Positions 34,071 through 42,938 of a stretch of DNA of 64,000 nt are shown here, piece by piece. The notes beneath the pieces are model-generated. The model did no database searches. It saw only the letters and a list, made by a program, of their open reading frames with translations, and was not told where the DNA came from. Within the stretch, counting starts at the first letter, position 1. Each line of letters opens with the position of its first letter. Source of the DNA: Streptomyces iconiensis (GTDB lineage Bacteria > Actinomycetota > Actinomycetes > Streptomycetales > Streptomycetaceae); the NCBI RefSeq assembly GCF_028657195.3, contig NZ_JANCPR020000010.1, positions 184,084-248,083 of the forward strand, given 5' to 3'. Both the position numbers and the translations under genes were made by a program.

Positions 34071-34925
34071 GTGCCGCCGTCCGCAGAGCGCAAGTCCACG
34101 GCCGAGGCCACGCAGGCCCACGCCGCAACGGCTCAGGCCGCACCTCCCACACCGGCTGCTCCGGCAGCATCCGGAGGGGTCCAGTCCCTTGAGCGGGCCT
34201 TCGACCTGCTGGAGCGGATGGCCGACGCGGGAGGTGAGGTCGGGCTCAGCGAACTGTCGGGCACCAGCGGCCTTCCCCTGCCCACGATCCACCGCCTGAT
34301 GCGCACCCTCGTCTCCTGCGGCTACGTACGGCAGCAGCCCAACAGGCGCTACGCGCTGGGCCCCCGCCTCATCCGCCTCGGCGAGAGCGCCTCACGGCTG
34401 CTCGGCACCTGGGCCCGCCCCTATCTGGCACGCCTTGTCGAGGAGACCGGCGAGACCGCCAACATGGCGCTGCTGGACGGCGACGAGGTCGTGTACGTCG
34501 CACAGGTGCCCTCGCGCCACTCCATGCGCATGTTCACCGAGGTCGGCCGGCGCGTGCTGCCGCACTCAACGGGCGTGGGCAAGGTCCTGCTCGCGCACAC
34601 CCCCGACGAACAGGTACGCGCGCTGCTCGCCCGTACCGGCATGCCGGCGGCGACCGAGAAGACGATCACCACGCCCGACGGCTTCCTTGAGGCGCTGGAG
34701 CAGGTACGCGCGAGCGGCTACGCCACGGACGACAACGAGCAGGAGATCGGCGTGCGCTGCATCGCCGTCTCCGTGCCCGACTCCCCCACCGCGGCTGCCC
34801 TCTCCATCTCGGGCCCGGCGGGCCGCGTCACGGACGCGGCGACGGACAAGTTCGTACCCCTGCTCCACGAGGTCGCCGTCGATCTGTCGGCCGCGCTGGC
34901 GAGCAGCGGGGCTCCGGGTCAGTAA
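34071..34925 (+). CDS. allR: IclR-family regulator of allantoin metabolism (AllR-like)
   Basis: Regulator of 284 residues. A Pro/Ala-rich N-terminal tail of about 35 residues leads to the IclR winged helix (VGLSELSGTSGLPLPTIHRLMRTL) and the C-terminal effector domain (ANMALLDGDEVVYVAQ, HSTGVGKVLLAH, YATDDNEQEIGVRCIAV). GTG at 34071 has GAAAGGA upstream. Divergence from allB and synteny with malate synthase match the streptomycete allantoin regulator AllR, a repressor relieved by glyoxylate-type effectors. The ligand is inferred from family knowledge. Confidence 0.85.
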   Translation: MPPSAERKSTAEATQAHAATAQAAPPTPAAPAASGGVQSLERAFDLLERMADAGGEVGLSELSGTSGLPLPTIHRLMRTLVSCGYVRQQPNRRYALGPRLIRLGESASRLLGTWARPYLARLVEETGETANMALLDGDEVVYVAQVPSRHSMRMFTEVGRRVLPHSTGVGKVLLAHTPDEQVRALLARTGMPAATEKTITTPDGFLEALEQVRASGYATDDNEQEIGVRCIAVSVPDSPTAAALSISGPAGRVTDAATDKFVPLLHEVAVDLSAALASSGAPGQ

Positions 34926-34985
34926 CCGGGGTCCGAGGCGGCCGGTCTTCGTCGCGGGTCAGGTACGGCCCGGCCCGGAAGGCGC

Positions 34986-35420
34986 TCAGCGCGGGGGCGG
35001 GCCGCCGAACAGCTCGACCGCGTGCCGCAGTCCGGCCAGCGGCTCGGCGAGCGCGCTCACGGAGCCGAGGGCCGCGCTCACGATCAGGAGGGACTGGCGG
35101 AGCGCCGGCACATCGGGGGTGCCGGAGCGCACCATGGCGCCGAGCGCTTCGAGTTGGTCCTCGGCGGCGCCGCGGTCGACCAGCTCGACGGGGTACGCGT
35201 CCAGTTCGGCGCGCAGCCTTACGACGGTGGTGCCCAGCGCTTCGACGCGCGGGTCGGGTCCGCTGTCCTCGGGCATGGCATCACGCGGCGTCCCCTCCCG
35301 TGGCCCGCGGTCCCGTGGCCCGCGGTCCCGTGAGCCACGCCCTCGTGACGCCGGGTCGCGGGGCGCCGGGTCGCGGCGCTCCCCCACCGTTCCGATCGTG
35401 TCCACCGTCTCGCTCTGCAC
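34986..35420 (-). CDS. DUF5955 family protein
   Basis: Protein of 144 residues. The C-terminal 90 residues (VVRLRAELDAYPVELVDRG, QSLLIVSAALGSVSALAEPL, LRHAVELFG) match the uncharacterised DUF5955 family of actinomycetes. The N-terminal 50 residues are a basic, disordered tail with repeated RG/DRGP elements. The GTG at 35418-35420 is chosen because GGGGGGAGAAC directly precedes it. It is convergent with allR. Function is unknown. Confidence 0.8.
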   Translation of the reverse strand: MQSETVDTIGTVGERRDPAPRDPASRGRGSRDRGPRDRGPREGTPRDAMPEDSGPDPRVEALGTTVVRLRAELDAYPVELVDRGAAEDQLEALGAMVRSGTPDVPALRQSLLIVSAALGSVSALAEPLAGLRHAVELFGGPPPR

Positions 35421-35632
35421 GTTCTCCCCCCACATGGGGTGACGGGCACCCTCATGGATCCTTAAGTACCGGTTTCCTCCACGGAGTTGGTCGGACCCCT
35501 CAGAGGTTTGCACAGTAAACGCCACTCTCTGCTTGCCGCGCCATACGGAACGCGAGATTTCGGGGTGCTTTTGCCCACGCTCATCCCCAGGGAGGAGAGG
35601 TCCGTCCACCCCACGTGCGATATCCATGGCAT

Positions 35633-36295
35633 ATGGCACGTATCGACCGGGACCAGACCGGGGCAGCACCCTCTCACCCCGCCGCCGAACCCCCCGCCGG
35701 CGAACTTCCCGTCGCGGGGCTCCTTCTCGCGGCAGGCGGCGGGCGGCGGCTGGGCGGGCGCCCCAAGGCGCTGCTTCAGCACGCCGGGCGGCCCCTTGTG
35801 GAACACGCGGTGCGGGTGCTGCGCGAAGGGGGATGCGAGCAGGTCTACGTGGTCCTCGGCGCGGCCCGCGAGGATGTAAGGGCCAGGGCACGGCTCGACG
35901 GATGCGTCCTCGTGGACAACCCGGACTGGGCCCAGGGCATGGGCACTTCGCTGTGCGCGGGCCTGGAGCGGATGACGCGGGACGGGGCAGCGGGCGCCGC
36001 GCTCGTCTCCCTCGTCGACCAGCCGGGCATCGGCGCCGGGGCCGTGGCGCGCGTACGGGCCGCACACACGTCCCCCGGCTCGCTCGCCGCCGCCTCCTAC
36101 GAGGGGAGGCGCGGCCACCCCGTTCTCTTCGGGGCGCGGCACTGGCCCGGCGTGCTGGCGAGCGCACACGGGGACGTGGGGGCCCGTGCCTATCTCGGCG
36201 GACACGGGGACGACCTCGCGCTCATCGAGTGCGGGGACATCGCCGACCTGGGGGACATCGACACCCCGGAGGATCTCGCGCGGCTGGCGCCGTAA
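35633..36295 (+). CDS. MocA-like molybdopterin nucleotidyltransferase / NTP transferase
   Basis: Nucleotidyltransferase of 220 residues with the N-terminal loop GLLLAAGGGRRLGGRPKALL, and LVDNPDWAQGMGTSL and VSLVDQPGI, characteristic of MocA/MobA-type enzymes that attach CMP or GMP to molybdopterin. Such genes serve xanthine dehydrogenase in purine catabolism, which fits the location between allantoin and malate synthase genes, although no XDH gene is in the window. ATG at 35633 lacks a good Shine-Dalgarno; a GTG at 35615 is an alternative. Confidence 0.82.
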   Translation: MARIDRDQTGAAPSHPAAEPPAGELPVAGLLLAAGGGRRLGGRPKALLQHAGRPLVEHAVRVLREGGCEQVYVVLGAAREDVRARARLDGCVLVDNPDWAQGMGTSLCAGLERMTRDGAAGAALVSLVDQPGIGAGAVARVRAAHTSPGSLAAASYEGRRGHPVLFGARHWPGVLASAHGDVGARAYLGGHGDDLALIECGDIADLGDIDTPEDLARLAP

Positions 36296-36419
36296 TGGGG
36301 CACGGCCAGCTCCGTAGCGGCCCGCACACGCCCCGTAAAAACCGGACGCATGGCGGCACTTGGTGGGTGGCACCCCGGGCCAGTGGAGCGTTCGGAAACG
36401 GCGTGAGAGATATCTCGAC

Positions 36420-36436
36420 GTCAACAAAGTATTGAA
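36420..36436. promoter_or_regulatory. Palindromic box 1 upstream of aceB
   Basis: GTCAACAAAGTATTGAA shares the TCAAC-N5-TTGAA architecture with the boxes before allB and uraD. It directly abuts box 2. Confidence 0.6.
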
Positions 36437-36437
36437 G

Positions 36438-36452
36438 TTCCACTATGAGGAA
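36438..36452. promoter_or_regulatory. Palindromic box 2 upstream of aceB
   Basis: TTCCACTATGAGGAA, a TTCC-N7-GGAA palindrome, shares TTCCAC-N-ATG with the box upstream of hydroxypyruvate isomerase at 63057. It is a candidate AllR site. Confidence 0.55.
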
Positions 36453-36617
36453 ACTAATCTCCACTGATCAGAAGCACCTTCCTGCCCGGAAGGCGCCGAC
36501 GAACGCGTTCCGCGCGCCCCGTCCAGCACGCGGCACCCCGTGCCGCCCGTACGGCATACGGCCCGGCGGCACGGACCAGGGGCCGTGGATCACCGCCCGC
36601 TGAAGGAGTGACACCAC

Positions 36618-38246
36618 ATGTCCGCACCAGCGCCCTCGCCGCTGGCCCTCGTCGGGGTCGAGCCCGGGAAGCGGCCCGACCGGCAGGCCACAGTTCTGAC
36701 CGACGCCGCGCTCGCGTTCGTCGCCGAGCTGCACCGCAGGTTCAACCCGCGCCGCACCGAGCTGCTCGCGCTGCGCGACAAGAAGCGCGCCGAGATCGCG
36801 CGCACGAGCACCCTGGACTTCCTCCCCGAGACCGCGCACGTGCGCGGAGGCGACTGGAAGGTGGCCGACTGCCCGCCCGCGCTCCAGGACCGCCGCGTCG
36901 AGATCACCGGTCCCACCGACCGCAAGATGACGATCAACGCGCTCAACTCCGGCGCCCGCGTATGGCTCGCGGACTTCGAGGACGCCTCGGCTCCCACCTG
37001 GGAGAACGTCATCGGCGGCCAGCTCAACCTGATGGAAGCGTATGAGCGCCGCATCGACTTCACCGACGAGCGCTCCGGCAAGTCGTACGCGCTGCGCCCC
37101 GCCGAGGAGCTGGCCACCGTCGTCGTCCGGCCCCGCGGCTGGCACCTGGACGAGCGCCACCTGGAGTGCGACGGCACCCCCGTCTCGGGCGCGCTGGTCG
37201 ACTTCGGCCTCTACTTCTTCCACAACGCGCAGCGCCTGCTCGACCTCGGCAAGGGCCCGTACTTCTACCTGCCCAAGACCGAGTCGCACCTCGAAGCGCG
37301 CCTGTGGAACGAGGTGTTCGTCTTCGCACAGGACTACTGCGGCATCCCCCAGGGCACCGTACGCGCCACCGTCCTCATCGAGACGATCACCGCAGCCTAC
37401 GAGATGGAGGAGATCCTCTACGAGCTGCGCGACCACGCCTCCGGGCTGAACGCGGGCCGCTGGGACTACCTCTTCTCCATCGTCAAGAACTTCCGCGACG
37501 GCGGCTCCCGCTTCGTCCTGCCGGACCGCAACGCGGTCGGGATGACGGCGCCTTTCATGCGCGCCTACACCGAACTCCTCGTCCGCACCTGCCACAAGCG
37601 CGGTGCGCACGCCATCGGCGGCATGGCGGCGTTCATCCCGAACCGCCGCGACCCCGAGGCGAACGCGCAGGCGATGGAGAAGGTGCGTACCGACAAGGAC
37701 CGCGAGGCGGGCGACGGCTTCGACGGGTCCTGGGTCGCGCACCCCGACCTCGTCCCGATCGCGAAGGCGTCCTTCGACGCCGTCCTGGGCGAGCGCCCGA
37801 ACCAGAAGGACCGGCTGCGCGAGGACGTCGACGTCAAGGCCGCCGACCTCATCGCCATCGACTCCCTGGACGCCAAGCCCACCTTCGACGGGCTCCGCAA
37901 CGCCGTCCAGGTCGGCATCCGCTACATCGAGGCATGGCTGCGCGGCCTGGGCGCCGTCGCCATCTTCAACCTCATGGAGGACGCCGCGACGGCGGAGATC
38001 TCCCGCTCGCAGATCTGGCAGTGGATCAACGCGGGCGTCGTCCTGGACAACGGCGAACTGGTCACCGCCGACCTCGCGCGCCGCGTCGCCGCAGAGGAAC
38101 TGACGGCGCTGCGCGAGGAGTTGGGCGAGGAGACCTTCGCGGCCGGCAACTGGCAGCAGGCACACGACCTGCTGCTGCGGGTCGCGCTCGACGAGAAGTA
38201 CGAGGAGTTCCTCACGCTTCCCGCGTACGAGATGCTCCGCGGCTGA
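36618..38246 (+). CDS. aceB: Malate synthase A
   Basis: Malate synthase of 542 residues, which condenses glyoxylate with acetyl-Co[28 protein letters not shown] with the catalytic Arg and Glu, and [14 protein letters not shown] are typical of the A isoform. GAAGGAG lies 8 nt before the ATG. In this neighbourhood it uses glyoxylate derived from allantoin via ureidoglycolate. Operator-like boxes about 170-200 bp upstream tie it to the allantoin regulator. Confidence 0.96.
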   Translation: MSAPAPSPLALVGVEPGKRPDRQATVLTDAALAFVAELHRRFNPRRTELLALRDKKRAEIARTSTLDFLPETAHVRGGDWKVADCPPALQDRRVEITGPTDRKMTINALNSGARVWLADFEDASAPTWENVIGGQLNLMEAYERRIDFTDERSGKSYALRPAEELATVVVRPRGWHLDERHLECDGTPVSGALVDFGLYFFHNAQRLLDLGKGPYFYLPKTESHLEARLWNEVFVFAQDYCGIPQGTVRATVLIETITAAYEMEEILYELRDHASGLNAGRWDYLFSIVKNFRDGGSRFVLPDRNAVGMTAPFMRAYTELLVRTCHKRGAHAIGGMAAFIPNRRDPEANAQAMEKVRTDKDREAGDGFDGSWVAHPDLVPIAKASFDAVLGERPNQKDRLREDVDVKAADLIAIDSLDAKPTFDGLRNAVQVGIRYIEAWLRGLGAVAIFNLMEDAATAEISRSQIWQWINAGVVLDNGELVTADLARRVAAEELTALREELGEETFAAGNWQQAHDLLLRVALDEKYEEFLTLPAYEMLRG

Positions 38247-38265
38247 CCCGCCCGCCCCCCATCGA

Positions 38266-38295
38266 GGCGGTGCGGCTCCCGAGGGCCGCACCGCC
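38266..38295 (+). terminator. Terminator hairpin after malate synthase
   Basis: GGCGGTGCGGC pairs perfectly with GCCGCACCGCC over 11 bp with an 8-nt loop, 20 nt after the aceB stop. Confidence 0.8.
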
Positions 38296-38347
38296 TTGTC
38301 CCTTTCCGGGCCACCACTGGCGGCCCCCCCCAGGGGCCCTCGCCTTT

Positions 38348-38470
38348 GCGCCTCGTGAGTGCCCCTGCCCCTATTTCCGCGAGTGCGGGCACGCTGTGGC
38401 TGGTCACCCCCGCGCCTCGTGAGTGACCCTGCCCCTATTTCCGCGAGTGCGAGCGCGTCGTGGCTGGTCG
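38348..38470. repeat. Two direct copies of a ~60-bp sequence
   Basis: Copy one (from 38348) and copy two (from 38412) share GCGCCTCGTGAGTG, CCTGCCCCTATTTCCGCGAG and TGGCTGGTC with few differences, a period of 64 bp. The end of copy two runs into the dispersed GCGCAGTTCCCC element. Confidence 0.8.
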
Positions 38471-38490
38471 CGCAGTTCCCCGCGCCCCTT
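38470..38490. repeat. Dispersed intergenic element, copy 1
   Basis: GCGCAGTTCCCCGCGCCCCT occurs here and twice more, at 59737 and 59919. From general knowledge this sequence is widespread between genes in Streptomyces genomes. Confidence 0.75.
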
Positions 38491-38628
38491 CGGGGCGCCC
38501 TCGCTCGTGCGCCAGGCGCAGTGCGGCACGTTCAGCGTGCGGGGGCGGGGCGAAGCCGGGCCGTACCCGGAGGGGCACCTTGGTCGTTACAGGGCTGAAA
38601 AGGACACACCGGACAGAGGAGTTCGCCG

Positions 38629-38838
38629 ATGCGCCGTTCGCTCGCCGCCGCCGTCACGACCACCGCGCTGGCTCTCGCCGTCGCCCCCGTGGGGGCCGCG
38701 CACGCCAAGGGATCCGACTCGGGGGCCACGCCGACGGGGAAGATCCTGGGCGAGGCATCGAAGTCAGCGGTCGAGAGCGCGACGCCCCAGCTGCCCACCG
38801 ACAAGCTGGTGAACGACAACATGCCCGCCAGGCGCTGA
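38629..38838 (+). CDS. Small secreted protein
   Basis: Exported protein of 69 residues. A typical signal peptide (MRRSLAAAVTTTALALAVA, cleavage near AHA-KG) leaves a mature peptide of roughly 42 residues with no Cys, ending NDNMPARR. GAGGAG precedes the ATG by 8 nt. Similar short secreted peptides are common in Streptomyces. No domain or function is recognised. A strong terminator follows. Confidence 0.78.
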   Translation: MRRSLAAAVTTTALALAVAPVGAAHAKGSDSGATPTGKILGEASKSAVESATPQLPTDKLVNDNMPARR

Positions 38839-38862
38839 CCCTGGCCCAGGCTGAGCCGAGAA

Positions 38863-38910
38863 CGCCGGAATCCCTCTCCCGTTTCCTGTGCGGGGCGAGG
38901 GATTCCGGCG
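38863..38910. terminator. Strong bidirectional terminator
   Basis: A perfect 14-bp stem (CGCCGGAATCCCTC with GAGGGATTCCGGCG) and a 20-nt loop lie between the small secreted protein gene and the convergent YfcC-type transporter. Confidence 0.85.
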
Positions 38911-38951
38911 TATTCGAACAGAGGGCGGGGGCCACGGGGCAGGGGCGCTTC

Positions 38952-40502
38952 TCAGGTCATCGCCGCACCCAGCGCGACGAACCCGCAGGTCAGCACGGCC
39001 AGTACCGCCAGCAGGGGCCAGACGAACCGCAGATAACGGTCGTAGCCGACCTTGGCCAGCGAGATGCCGCCCATGATGACGGCGGTGGTGGGGACCCACA
39101 GGTTCATCCAGCCACTGGCCGCCTGCCAGGCGGTGACGACGACGGCGCGGGGCACATGGGCGAAGTCGGCGAGCGGCGCGAGGATCGGCATCGCGAGGGT
39201 GGCGTGCCCCGAGGTGGAGGGGATGAGGAAGGCGAGGGGGAGGTTGACGAGGAAGACCATGACGCCGAACAGCGCGGAGGGCGTACCGGAGACGACGCCC
39301 TCGATGGAGTGCAGGACGGTGTCCGTGATCTTCGCGTTGTTCATGATCGTGGTGACGCCCCGCGCGAGCACGATCACCAGAGCCGGGGAGACGAAGTCCC
39401 CCACTCCCCGCACGAACACCGAGCTGAGCTGCTGCTCGCCCATCCGCGTCAGCAGCCCGACCAGGATCGCAGCGCAGATGAACAGGGCCGCCAGGTGCGG
39501 GAAGGACCAGCCGAGTTCGAAGGCGTACGGTGCCGCTTCGGCATCGCCCGTCAGGGCGCCCGACCAGGGGATGACCGAGAAGATCATGAAGGCGAACACC
39601 AGGGCAACCGTGGTGAGCACGGCCTTGTGGGTGCCGGTGAGCGGCGGGGGCTCCACGCTGTCGCCGCGCGCCTCCGACTGCTCGCGGTCGCCGGGTCTGA
39701 AGCCGGAGAGCGAGCGTTCGGGGTGTGCCCGGACGCGGCGCGCGTAGCGCACGACGTAGGCGACGGTCACCCCCGTCAGCACGATCCACATGGCGGCGCG
39801 CAGCGCGATGCCGTCGCCGAGGGAGATGTCGGCCGCCGAGGAGGCGACGCCGGTCGCGAACGGGTTGACGGTGGAGCACAGCACGCCGACGCCGGCGCCG
39901 AGGATGATCACTCCGGTCGCGACCATACGGTCGTAGCCGAGCGCGAGCATCAGCGGAACGACCAGCCCGTAGAAGCCGAGCGTCTCCTCGGCGAAGCCCT
40001 CGACGGTGCCGAGCAGCGAGAAGACGAGCATCACGCCGACGATGAGCAGCGCGCCGCGTTCGCGCAGCCGGTGGGCCAGGCGGCCGATGCCCCGGTCCAT
40101 GGCGCCGGTCGCGAAGACGACGGTGATGAAGGCGCCGATGGCGAGCACGAAGAGGAACACGCCTGCCGCGCCGTACAGTTCGCCGGTCAGGTCGGGGCCC
40201 ACCTCGCCCGTTCTGGTGTCCTGCACGCCGTAGAGCCCGTTGACCGGTGAGAGGAACAGGTCGGTCAACCGGTCCAGGAGGCTGAGCCCCGCGTCCTCGC
40301 GGTGGTACGTGCCCTGCACCGGCGCCCCGTCCCCGCTGCGGCGGTAGGTGCCCGAGGGGACGAAGAACGCGAGGATCCAGACCGCGAGTGTGACGATCAC
40401 CAGCACGGTCAGCGCACTGGGGAAGGTGAACGTCCGCCTGCCGCCGCCCTGTTGGCTGCCCCCTTCGCCCGCCTCCGCGCTCTCTCCCGTACCGGAACTC
40501 AT
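38952..40502 (-). CDS. YfcC/DcuC-family carrier
   Basis: Integral membrane carrier of 516 residues with about 11-13 helices, of the YfcC (C4-dicarboxylate anaerobic carrier-like) family. It has an acidic/Gly-rich N-terminus, an extracytoplasmic region with HREDAGLSLLDRLTDLF, and the repeated hairpin motifs GTVEGFAEETLGFYGLVVPL and STVNPFATGVASSAA. Some relatives are proposed to move amino acids or peptides. Its ATG overlaps the stop of the M20 dipeptidase (ATGA), so import followed by cytoplasmic hydrolysis of a peptide-like substrate is likely. Confidence 0.87.
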   Translation of the reverse strand: MSSGTGESAEAGEGGSQQGGGRRTFTFPSALTVLVIVTLAVWILAFFVPSGTYRRSGDGAPVQGTYHREDAGLSLLDRLTDLFLSPVNGLYGVQDTRTGEVGPDLTGELYGAAGVFLFVLAIGAFITVVFATGAMDRGIGRLAHRLRERGALLIVGVMLVFSLLGTVEGFAEETLGFYGLVVPLMLALGYDRMVATGVIILGAGVGVLCSTVNPFATGVASSAADISLGDGIALRAAMWIVLTGVTVAYVVRYARRVRAHPERSLSGFRPGDREQSEARGDSVEPPPLTGTHKAVLTTVALVFAFMIFSVIPWSGALTGDAEAAPYAFELGWSFPHLAALFICAAILVGLLTRMGEQQLSSVFVRGVGDFVSPALVIVLARGVTTIMNNAKITDTVLHSIEGVVSGTPSALFGVMVFLVNLPLAFLIPSTSGHATLAMPILAPLADFAHVPRAVVVTAWQAASGWMNLWVPTTAVIMGGISLAKVGYDRYLRFVWPLLAVLAVLTCGFVALGAAMT

Positions 40503-41926
40503 GAGGCGGGGCCGCCGCGGAAGGCGGCGGCGTAGTCGCGCAGGAAGACGGCTTCGGCCAGGACGGCGGCGCGCAGTTCGGAGTAGAGGACACGCTCGTT
40601 GGGCCCGTGCAGGCCGGACATGTTGTCCTCGGCTCCGAACAGCAGGATCTCGGCGCCTGGTACGGCCTGCGCGAGCCCGTTGACCAGCGGGATCGAGCCC
40701 CCGGTCGCGGCATGCACCGGCTCGCTCCCCCACGCTGTCCGCAGCGCGCCCGCCGCAGCGCGGTAGGCGGGGCCGCCCGTCGCCGCCTCGAACCCGGGGC
40801 CCGTCTGCCCGGGCGTGACGGTGAGGGGAATGCCGAACGGGCGCTGCTGTTCGAGGTGGCGTACGAGCGCGCGCATGCCGTCGTCCGGGTCCTGCCGGGG
40901 GTGCAGGCGCAGATTGAGCTTGGCGCGCGCGTACGGGACGACGGCGGAGGAGCCCTGGTCCACGCCGGGCGCGTCGATGCCGATGACGGTGAGCGCGGGC
41001 CCGCTCCACAGGCGTTCCCCGAGCCCGCCCGTACCCACAAGCGGCATCCCGTCCTCGACGCCGGCGAGAGCCCTGAACTCCTCGTCCGTGTACGCCGTTC
41101 CCTCCCACGGCTCGCGGCGCAGCCCTTCGACGGCGACATCGCCGCGCGCGTCATGGAGGGTGGCGAGCGCGGCGAGGAGGGCGAGCAGCGCGTCGGGTGC
41201 CGCACCGCCGTACTCGCCGCTGTGCACGGCGTCCTTGAGCGTGCGTACCTCGACGGTGAGTTCGGCGACGCCGCGCAGCGCCGTGACGAGAGTGGGGGTG
41301 CCGGGGCGGATGTTGCCGGTGTCGGCGATGACCATCGCGTCGCAGGCGAAGCGCCCGGGGTCGGTCGGCGGGTAGTCGTCGAACGCGCTCCCGTACTCCT
41401 CCTGGCCCTCGAAGGCGATCCGGACACCGGTCGGCGGCCGTCCGTGGAAGGCGCGCAGCGCGCCGAGATGGACGACGAGGTTCGCCTTGCAGTCCGCGAT
41501 GCCGCGAGCGCGCAGTCCGAGGCCGTCCTCGGTCTCGGTCGGCTCGAACGGCGGTGAGCGCCACAGCGTCTCCTCGCCCGGCGGCTGGACGTCGTAGTGG
41601 CCGTACAGGAGAACGGTGGGCGCCGTGGGGTCGCCGGGCGGCGGCGGGATGTGCGCGGTGAGGACGGGCGCCGTGTCCGGAAGGGCGAGTTCACCGACGG
41701 TCGATCCGGGTACGCGCTCCTCGTCGCCGAGGCCCACCTCGCGCACCAGGGCCTCCAGCGCGTCGTACGCCTCACGTACGGGCGCTTCCGGGCAGCCGGG
41801 GAAGGCGATGGAGGGAATGGCGGCGAGGCTCTTGAGATCGGCGACCAGATCGTCCATCAGCCCGTCGACACTGGCCTCCAACTCCTGGTCACCCGGGTCT
41901 CCCGCGCTCTCGGTCCTGTGCTTCAC
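40499..41926 (-). CDS. M20-family dipeptidase/carboxypeptidase
   Basis: Zinc peptidase of 475 residues. The M20 ligands are present: LLYGHYDVQPPG, the bridging Asp in GIADCKAN, the catalytic Glu pair in FEGQEEYGS, MVIADTGN, and the late His in NMSGLHGPNE, with the lid/dimerisation domain in the middle. It most resembles cytosolic dipeptidases such as CPG2/PepV/CNDP types. GTG at 41924-41926 follows GGAAGGGGAG. No signal peptide. It is translationally coupled to the YfcC carrier. Confidence 0.91.
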   Translation of the reverse strand: MKHRTESAGDPGDQELEASVDGLMDDLVADLKSLAAIPSIAFPGCPEAPVREAYDALEALVREVGLGDEERVPGSTVGELALPDTAPVLTAHIPPPPGDPTAPTVLLYGHYDVQPPGEETLWRSPPFEPTETEDGLGLRARGIADCKANLVVHLGALRAFHGRPPTGVRIAFEGQEEYGSAFDDYPPTDPGRFACDAMVIADTGNIRPGTPTLVTALRGVAELTVEVRTLKDAVHSGEYGGAAPDALLALLAALATLHDARGDVAVEGLRREPWEGTAYTDEEFRALAGVEDGMPLVGTGGLGERLWSGPALTVIGIDAPGVDQGSSAVVPYARAKLNLRLHPRQDPDDGMRALVRHLEQQRPFGIPLTVTPGQTGPGFEAATGGPAYRAAAGALRTAWGSEPVHAATGGSIPLVNGLAQAVPGAEILLFGAEDNMSGLHGPNERVLYSELRAAVLAEAVFLRDYAAAFRGGPAS

Positions 41927-42186
41927 AACTCCCCTTCCTCTCCCGCCGTTTCCCGGCGTACGTGTGCGGCCGACCCGCATACGGCCACAGAAGCCACAAG
42001 CAATCACAGTCGGTATGAGTGGTCATGAAGTCGCACACCTAGCCATTCGGCAGGTGTCTGCCCTACATGACGTGATGACAGGGTTGATACGGAACGAACG
42101 CAGCATATCGGGCATTCCGGGCTGGGGGATGGCTCCGGGAAGCGTCATCCCTGGAAACGATCTAGGTACTGCGCGGGGCGGCGAAA

Positions 42187-42933
42187 ATGGTCGTCATGAA
42201 CACACGCCGCACGTCAGCACGCCTCTCCCCCGCCCGCCGCACGGCACTCGTCTGCACGGCACTTGCCGCAGCGACCGCCGTCGGCACGGCAGGCTGCACG
42301 TGGAACGGGGCTGACGTACGGAGCGCGAGCGAGTCCTACACGGTCAAGGAGAAGGTCACGGTCGTGGACATCGACGCGTACGCCGGGGACATCACCCTCA
42401 CCGCAGCCGGCCCCGAGCGCCGCACCGTCGGCGTGACCGAGGACCTGGAGTACGACAAGACCAAACCGCGCACCGAACACACCGTCGACGGCAACACCCT
42501 GCGGCTGAGCACCGACGACTGCGGCGGCAACGGCGACACCTGCGCCGTCGGCTACACCGTGGCCGTGCCGGCCGCGATGGACGTACGCCTCAAGACGGGC
42601 GTCGGCACGGTCACCGTACGCGGCACGGCGGGCAAGGTCTCCGCGCACACCGACGGCGGCGACATCCGCATGCTCAAGTCCCGTGCGCCGAAGGTCACGG
42701 CCGACACCGGCGGCGGCGACGTCTCCGCCACCTTCGCCGCCGCGCCCTCACGCGTACGCGCCGAGAGCGGCGGGGGCGACGTCAAGGTGCTCCTCCCCCG
42801 CGCCGAGTACGCCGTCAACGCCACCACGGGCGGCGGCACCCGCGAGGTCACCGTGCCCACCGGGTCCGCGTCCCCCCACAAGATCACGGCGCGCAGCGGC
42901 GGCGGCGACGTCTCGGTGCTTCCGGCGCCCTGA
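42187..42933 (+). CDS. DUF4097-type beta-repeat lipoprotein
   Basis: Putative lipoprotein of 248 residues. The signal segment ends at AGC in VGTAGCTWNG, a weak lipobox. The mature part is a right-handed beta-repeat adhesin-like DUF4097 domain with recurrent TGGGDV/SGGGDV turns. ATG at 42187 or 42196 are both possible; no strong Shine-Dalgarno is seen. It stands alone, 260 bp from the divergent dipeptidase gene, and its role is unknown. Confidence 0.82.
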   Translation: MVVMNTRRTSARLSPARRTALVCTALAAATAVGTAGCTWNGADVRSASESYTVKEKVTVVDIDAYAGDITLTAAGPERRTVGVTEDLEYDKTKPRTEHTVDGNTLRLSTDDCGGNGDTCAVGYTVAVPAAMDVRLKTGVGTVTVRGTAGKVSAHTDGGDIRMLKSRAPKVTADTGGGDVSATFAAAPSRVRAESGGGDVKVLLPRAEYAVNATTGGGTREVTVPTGSASPHKITARSGGGDVSVLPAP

Positions 42934-42938
42934 CGGGG

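Larger units (their letters stand above)
36296..36617. other. Intergenic region upstream of malate synthase
   Basis: No gene is seen in these 322 bp. The region is locally AT-richer around 36405-36470 and carries two adjacent palindromes (36420-36436 and 36438-36452) that also occur in front of other allantoin/glyoxylate genes. The stretch nearest aceB ends in a good Shine-Dalgarno (GAAGGAG). A promoter probably overlaps the palindromes, leaving a leader of over 100 nt. Confidence 0.6.
38296..38628. other. Gene-free repeat-bearing spacer
   Basis: No gene is seen between the aceB terminator and the small secreted protein. It holds a 64-bp-period direct repeat (38348-38470) and one copy of a dispersed streptomycete intergenic element (38470-38490). 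The last 30 bp provide the GAGGAG ribosome site of the next gene. Confidence 0.65.

Noticed and set aside
38764..41775. A 1003-codon frame on the minus strand over the carrier and dipeptidase genes
   Set aside because: Its sequence is Arg/Ser/Pro-rich without domain features and lies in a wrong frame of two well-supported genes.
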